From Buddleja alternifolia (lineage: Eukaryota; Streptophyta; Magnoliopsida; Lamiales; Scrophulariaceae): DNA of 64,000 nt. The stretch is taken from NCBI GenBank assembly GCA_019426215.1, contig CM033394.1, positions 20,666,195 through 20,730,194 on the forward strand. Reading direction: 5' to 3'. The notes under the pieces are model-generated. The model was given only the letters and a program-made list of their open reading frames with translations, made no database searches and had not been told where the DNA came from. A program made the translations under genes and the position numbers. Positions 60,133 through 64,000 of this stretch are shown here, piece by piece; the first letter of the stretch is position 1; each line of letters begins with the position of its first letter.

Positions 60133-63100
60133 ATAAATTATGTAAGGTAATATTTTTGGTCCTCACACGATTTACACACGAACAATTTCGTTCCAAAATT
60201 TAAAAATCCCAATTTCTAAGGTTTTTGGCTGAACCAAATTTTTCTGACCAAATTTGTCATGCATTGATGAAAAATTCCAAAGACATTCCACTAAATTGCT
60301 AGGCCGGATATTTACTGGACCAGAAAACGCCTATCCATTAATTATAGGTTTCCTTAATAATTTCTAACTTGCAAGAACGAAACCAACTTTACCTTCAAGT
60401 TCCATGCATTAATTAGTCATTTAGTCTTATTTGGCTTCTCATCTTTTTACCAATGCTTCCACTTTTTTTCTAAAGAACCTCATAAACCACTAGTTAAACA
60501 CAAAAAATTGAAAAAAATTGTAGAGATGGAGTCAAAGGGGTAAGTGGTGGCTTCAACCCCTAAACTTTGAAAAATAAAATTTTTTATCCTGTAATTTTGT
60601 GATAATTCAAAATTTTACCCTCCTCCAAAGTATAAAAATATTCAGTTTTGTCCCATTTTTTTGTATTTGCCTATCCGAGCCAAAAATCCAGGTTCCGCCC
60701 CTGAATACTTGGATGAGTTTATAGCTTATCAAAAATATTTTATGACATGTTTGCATGTTTCTAAGATGTTTAAAATGCTTGGTAAAAATTTAGAACAAGA
60801 TTTTATAATTGAGCTTCCAAAATAAGAGGTTTGAATCCTATAAACTCCTAGAAAATAAATAAATAAAATTCCCACTAATTTTAAGATTAACCATCTAATT
60901 ATATTAATTTTATTACTAACATCTTATAATCTTTTTATCTTATTTTATCCAAACACTTCAAGATATTGATTTTATTATTTTTAGAAAAAATTACTGAAAA
61001 TCCCTTAAAATAGAATTTTATGTTAAAAAAAAGCCCATTCTACCTACTTTTCATTCAAAAATAGCATATATTTAGGGTTAATAAATTTATGGACTTAATT
61101 TCTGTTAGTCGTGTACATTAAAAATTAATCAATTGACATGTACTTTTGCAAAGAAATTTATTTGTTTTGAACTATAGCAATAATTGTTGTTAATTATCAT
61201 TTTAAATCTAACTTTTCAGATTTCTTAATCTTCTTAGGAAATTTAAAAATGTTACTTTTAGATAATTACCATATTTAAACAAAAATAGCAAAAATATTTT
61301 GTGTTATATTTAAAAATTCATGTAATGCAATTTTTAATTTGAAAAATCTAAAGCAAATAGATTTCAATTAAAAAAATAAATCAAATGATGAATTCTTAAC
61401 TTAAGAAATAAAATGTAATTTAGTCAAAAAAATTTATTAATCTCAACTTTTGGGGTTTTTGATGAAAAATTTAGAGAATGAGTTTTTGAGACCGAAAAAT
61501 ATATTTATAGGTTTTTTATATATAAACTTTATTTAAGGGGGAATTTATTAATTTTCACTAATTTTTAATATGTTGCAACATTTGATAAATTTCAAAACAT
61601 CTTATATTATAAATAAGATTAACCAAAAATTAAGTAAAAAAAAAAGGAAAAATTTTAAGTTGAGGTTTACAATAGTCGGTAAGAGGGAACTCGAACGAGG
61701 TTTAATATACGGGTCAAACAACTCATTGATAAGTGGTTAAGAATATATTCTCATTTCATTAACGTGTCTGCATTTCCTTTCTCCTTTTATCAAAAGAAAT
61801 GATAGAAAATTGAACAAGATGAACACGTTTCCTGATTTGAATTTCTCTTGTAAGTTAAGCCCCAATATTGGTGGGAAGTATTTAATTATAAAGTCATATG
61901 TGACTCGGTCCTAAAAAACAAATTAATGTTGATTCAGTTTAAAACCATAACATTTTTATTTGTCTTTTAAAACCCAGAAAGAGGCTTGTATTAATTCAAA
62001 AGGATATATTAACAGTACAAGGCTTTGAATTTATACGATTCACACACAAAAACTTTGATAACTCGCCACTATATATGTCACTACAAAGTAGAGATGTATT
62101 GTTTTTGGTCCAACGATCAGCTGCGTTGTTCTACTTCGCGTAAGCTAAAACAAGCTTCACCAATTTGAGATCAGTCAAGATCGTCTTCTTTTTTTTCTTT
62201 TCTTTTCTTTTACTAATCATCGTTAATGGTAAAACAATTATATTCTAATCCCATAACAAGTACATGTATTATATCGAGTATGCTAAGGATCAGTTGGAAT
62301 TTACTCAATGCATGATTTAAAGGTTATGTACTTTTATGGGTTTTCGTTAATTGTGTCTCCATTCTATGTCATGTTGAAATGAACCTATAAATTTGTTGTA
62401 TTCTTTGTTTTACTTTGAACATATATAGCAGCTCGTGACCCAACAAGTTGTAGTTCTTAATGGTTTTTAATGGAGCTAATAGAAAATCACTAGTACGTAA
62501 ATGTGGACAAATTATTAATCTTGAATTTAATTTACAAGAAATCAAAATTCAATTTAATCACGCTCAGATAGACTACTATTTACTAGACAAGTGGCAATAT
62601 AAGAATCATGTATTCTGTGTAGCATATATATTTAGAAAAAACACAAAGTGGATGACTGAATATTATGTATTTGTTTCTAATGGTTAGATGACTGATTCTG
62701 TCATCAATAAACAATTCTTGAACAGATATAAACCACACAAGTAGCCGCCTAAGGGAAGAATCAGGGTTGCATAAAGTCTTTGGTGTTGACTTGTTTCTAT
62801 ATAAATTTTTTTATATATATATAACTCGACTTCTTTCAATATTTTAGAAATAAAATAAGATAAGGGCAATAATAGCAATAAAAAAAAAATGTGATATAGG
62901 ATTCTACTTTCCAGTAATATGACTTTTATTGGTCGGTCACCCCAGAACACGTACTTTAATCTGAATCATCATCATCCAGCGTTCTGATTCTGAATCAGCA
63001 TGTTATTAATTAAATTTTTAAAAGTACAAAAATTTCTATTGTCTAATTGTAATAGATTGAATACACAATTTGAGCCATAATTACTGCTAATCATGGTTGA

Positions 63101-63248
63101 GCACAATTATAATACTACCCAGTTGTCAGTAATACTAAACTCATCTGTCACAAAAACTGATTGCTTATTAATTCAGAAATTTATATCAATCTGACATCCG
63201 TAAAAAAATTATGAATTCTCCGACCATTAGAGCTACCACTTATAGCAA
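60133..63248. other. intergenic DNA, no gene seen
   Basis: Strongly AT-rich. Fragments starting with phrases such as TTTTTGGTCC (60160) recall the arms of the foldback families, but no second arm is visible. Open stretches at 62460-62687 (plus) and 62684-62950 (minus) show no domain, homologue or splice context that I recognise. Confidence 0.45.
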
Positions 63249-63585
63249 GGTTTTAAAAATCGGACCGGACCAGACCGGCCGGTCTGACTGCCGACTGGAC
63301 TGATTCGAACCTTAAAACCGGTAGTGTCAAAAACCCGGCCGACCCGGTGTTGGACCGCTAAACCGTTCGAACCGGTACGGGTTCACTAAAACCGGACGAT
63401 TTTTCATATATATAAATAGTTGTCAAAATCCTAATTTTTTATTTGATTTAATATATTAATAATTATTTATAACATAATTATAACATCACCGGTCCGACCA
63501 CATTTGAACCACGGTCCAATCAGTGAACCTTGAATTGGTAGATTTTCCGGTTCGATAGCCGGTAAGTTACTACAATTTTAGAACC
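63249..63585. mobile_element. CCGG/GGTTT-rich palindromic repeat
   Basis: GGTTTTAAAAATCGGACCGG at left is roughly inverse to CCGGTAAGTTACTAC-AATTTTAGAACC at right. GC-rich arms with many CCGG words surround an AT-rich core near 63405-63480. This layout is common for non-autonomous Mutator-like repeats in plants. No sure TSD. Confidence 0.5.
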
Positions 63586-64000
63586 AATTGATAAACTAGA
63601 ATGACTTATCCTGTGACAAACTTTTGAATCTATCCTAGGTACCAAATAATAAGATTAATTACGGTGAATGTGTTATCCACGCCCAATATCGTATGTATAT
63701 TTTGAAGTAGCTGGAGGAGTGAGTAATACGTGCATATATATTCTGCCTTTTCATGCGAAAACTGGCCCCAGCAGTATCCACAGACAACACAAATATTAAA
63801 TAAATTTGATTAAGGGATTGGGTATTATTTCCCAAGTATTTAATCAACAATAATTGGCACAAGTTAGAATCAAATGGGATTAAACAAACATTTTCTTTTA
63901 TACCTTCAGTATCTCCAAAAGCCATTCTCAGGACATGAAGTGACAAATGGACAACGTCCATAAGAACTTAAAAATTCTACTTGGTTTGGACGTTGGAGGA
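63586..64000. other. window end, no gene supported
   Basis: A 100-codon minus-strand open stretch (63659-63961) could hold a first exon ending at a GAAG|GTATAA donor near 63905, but no family is recognised and no partner exon is in the window. Confidence 0.25.

Noticed and set aside
63659..63961. 100-codon minus-strand open stretch as the first exon of a gene
   Set aside because: No domain or homologue is recognised and no second exon is available in the window; AT-rich DNA yields such stretches by chance.
1..64000. CRISPR array, phage, operon, tRNA or rRNA genes
   Set aside because: No regularly spaced identical repeats with unique spacers, no bacterial gene arrangement and no tRNA/rRNA signature were found; all repeats seen are explained by transposons, tandem duplications or microsatellites.

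Overview
The window is plant nuclear DNA from a eudicot, possibly an asterid; the sequence does not fix the species. The evidence is two intron-rich genes of plant-only types (an OSBP-related protein of the ORP1 group and an NPF6.3/NRT1.1-like transporter), AT-rich intergenic DNA, and many plant transposon families (Ty1/copia, Gypsy, LINE, Mutator-like foldback MITEs, Stowaway, Tourist). No CRISPR array, operon, rRNA or tRNA gene was seen.

Left part (1-14.2 kb): a decayed copia element on the plus strand is cut by a solo LTR of a related family. A 1.35-kb segment follows that was duplicated in tandem after a foldback transposon had landed in it. The second copy later took a solo LTR and another small foldback element. 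Next are about 1.5 kb of plain AT-rich DNA and a 5'-truncated LINE flanked by an exact 15-bp target-site duplication (TSD).

Centre-left (14.2-25 kb): the ORP1-type gene has ten coding exons on the plus strand. All splice phases close into a 733-codon frame with a PH domain, a coiled-coil linker carrying an FFAT-like motif, and an OSBP lipid-transfer domain. Its introns hold local tandem repeats and MITE-like palindromes.

Centre (25-44.4 kb): a 472-bp tandem duplication, then a nested block in which a Gypsy-type LTR relic is split by a copia solo LTR (exact TSD GTGAA). That LTR is split by a long copia element (TSD ATAAG/ATTAG), which carries part of yet another copia element. All coding regions here are dead.

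Right part (44.4-64 kb): a run of small DNA transposons, then the minus-strand NPF6.3-like gene. It has five exons and 590 codons, and carries tyrosine where Arabidopsis NRT1.1 has the nitrate-binding His356. Beyond its promoter lie more foldback MITEs and a complete short LTR element (TSD CATTG) with an open 252-codon fused reading frame. The last 7 kb are AT-rich DNA with small repeats and no gene I can support.

The two host genes have unrelated jobs (membrane lipid exchange; nitrate/anion-proton transport) and nothing suggests they work together. I found no new multi-gene system. The points most worth following are the Tyr substitution in the transporter, the short LTR element with an open frame, the dated nest of insertions, and a G-box block shared by diverged LTRs.
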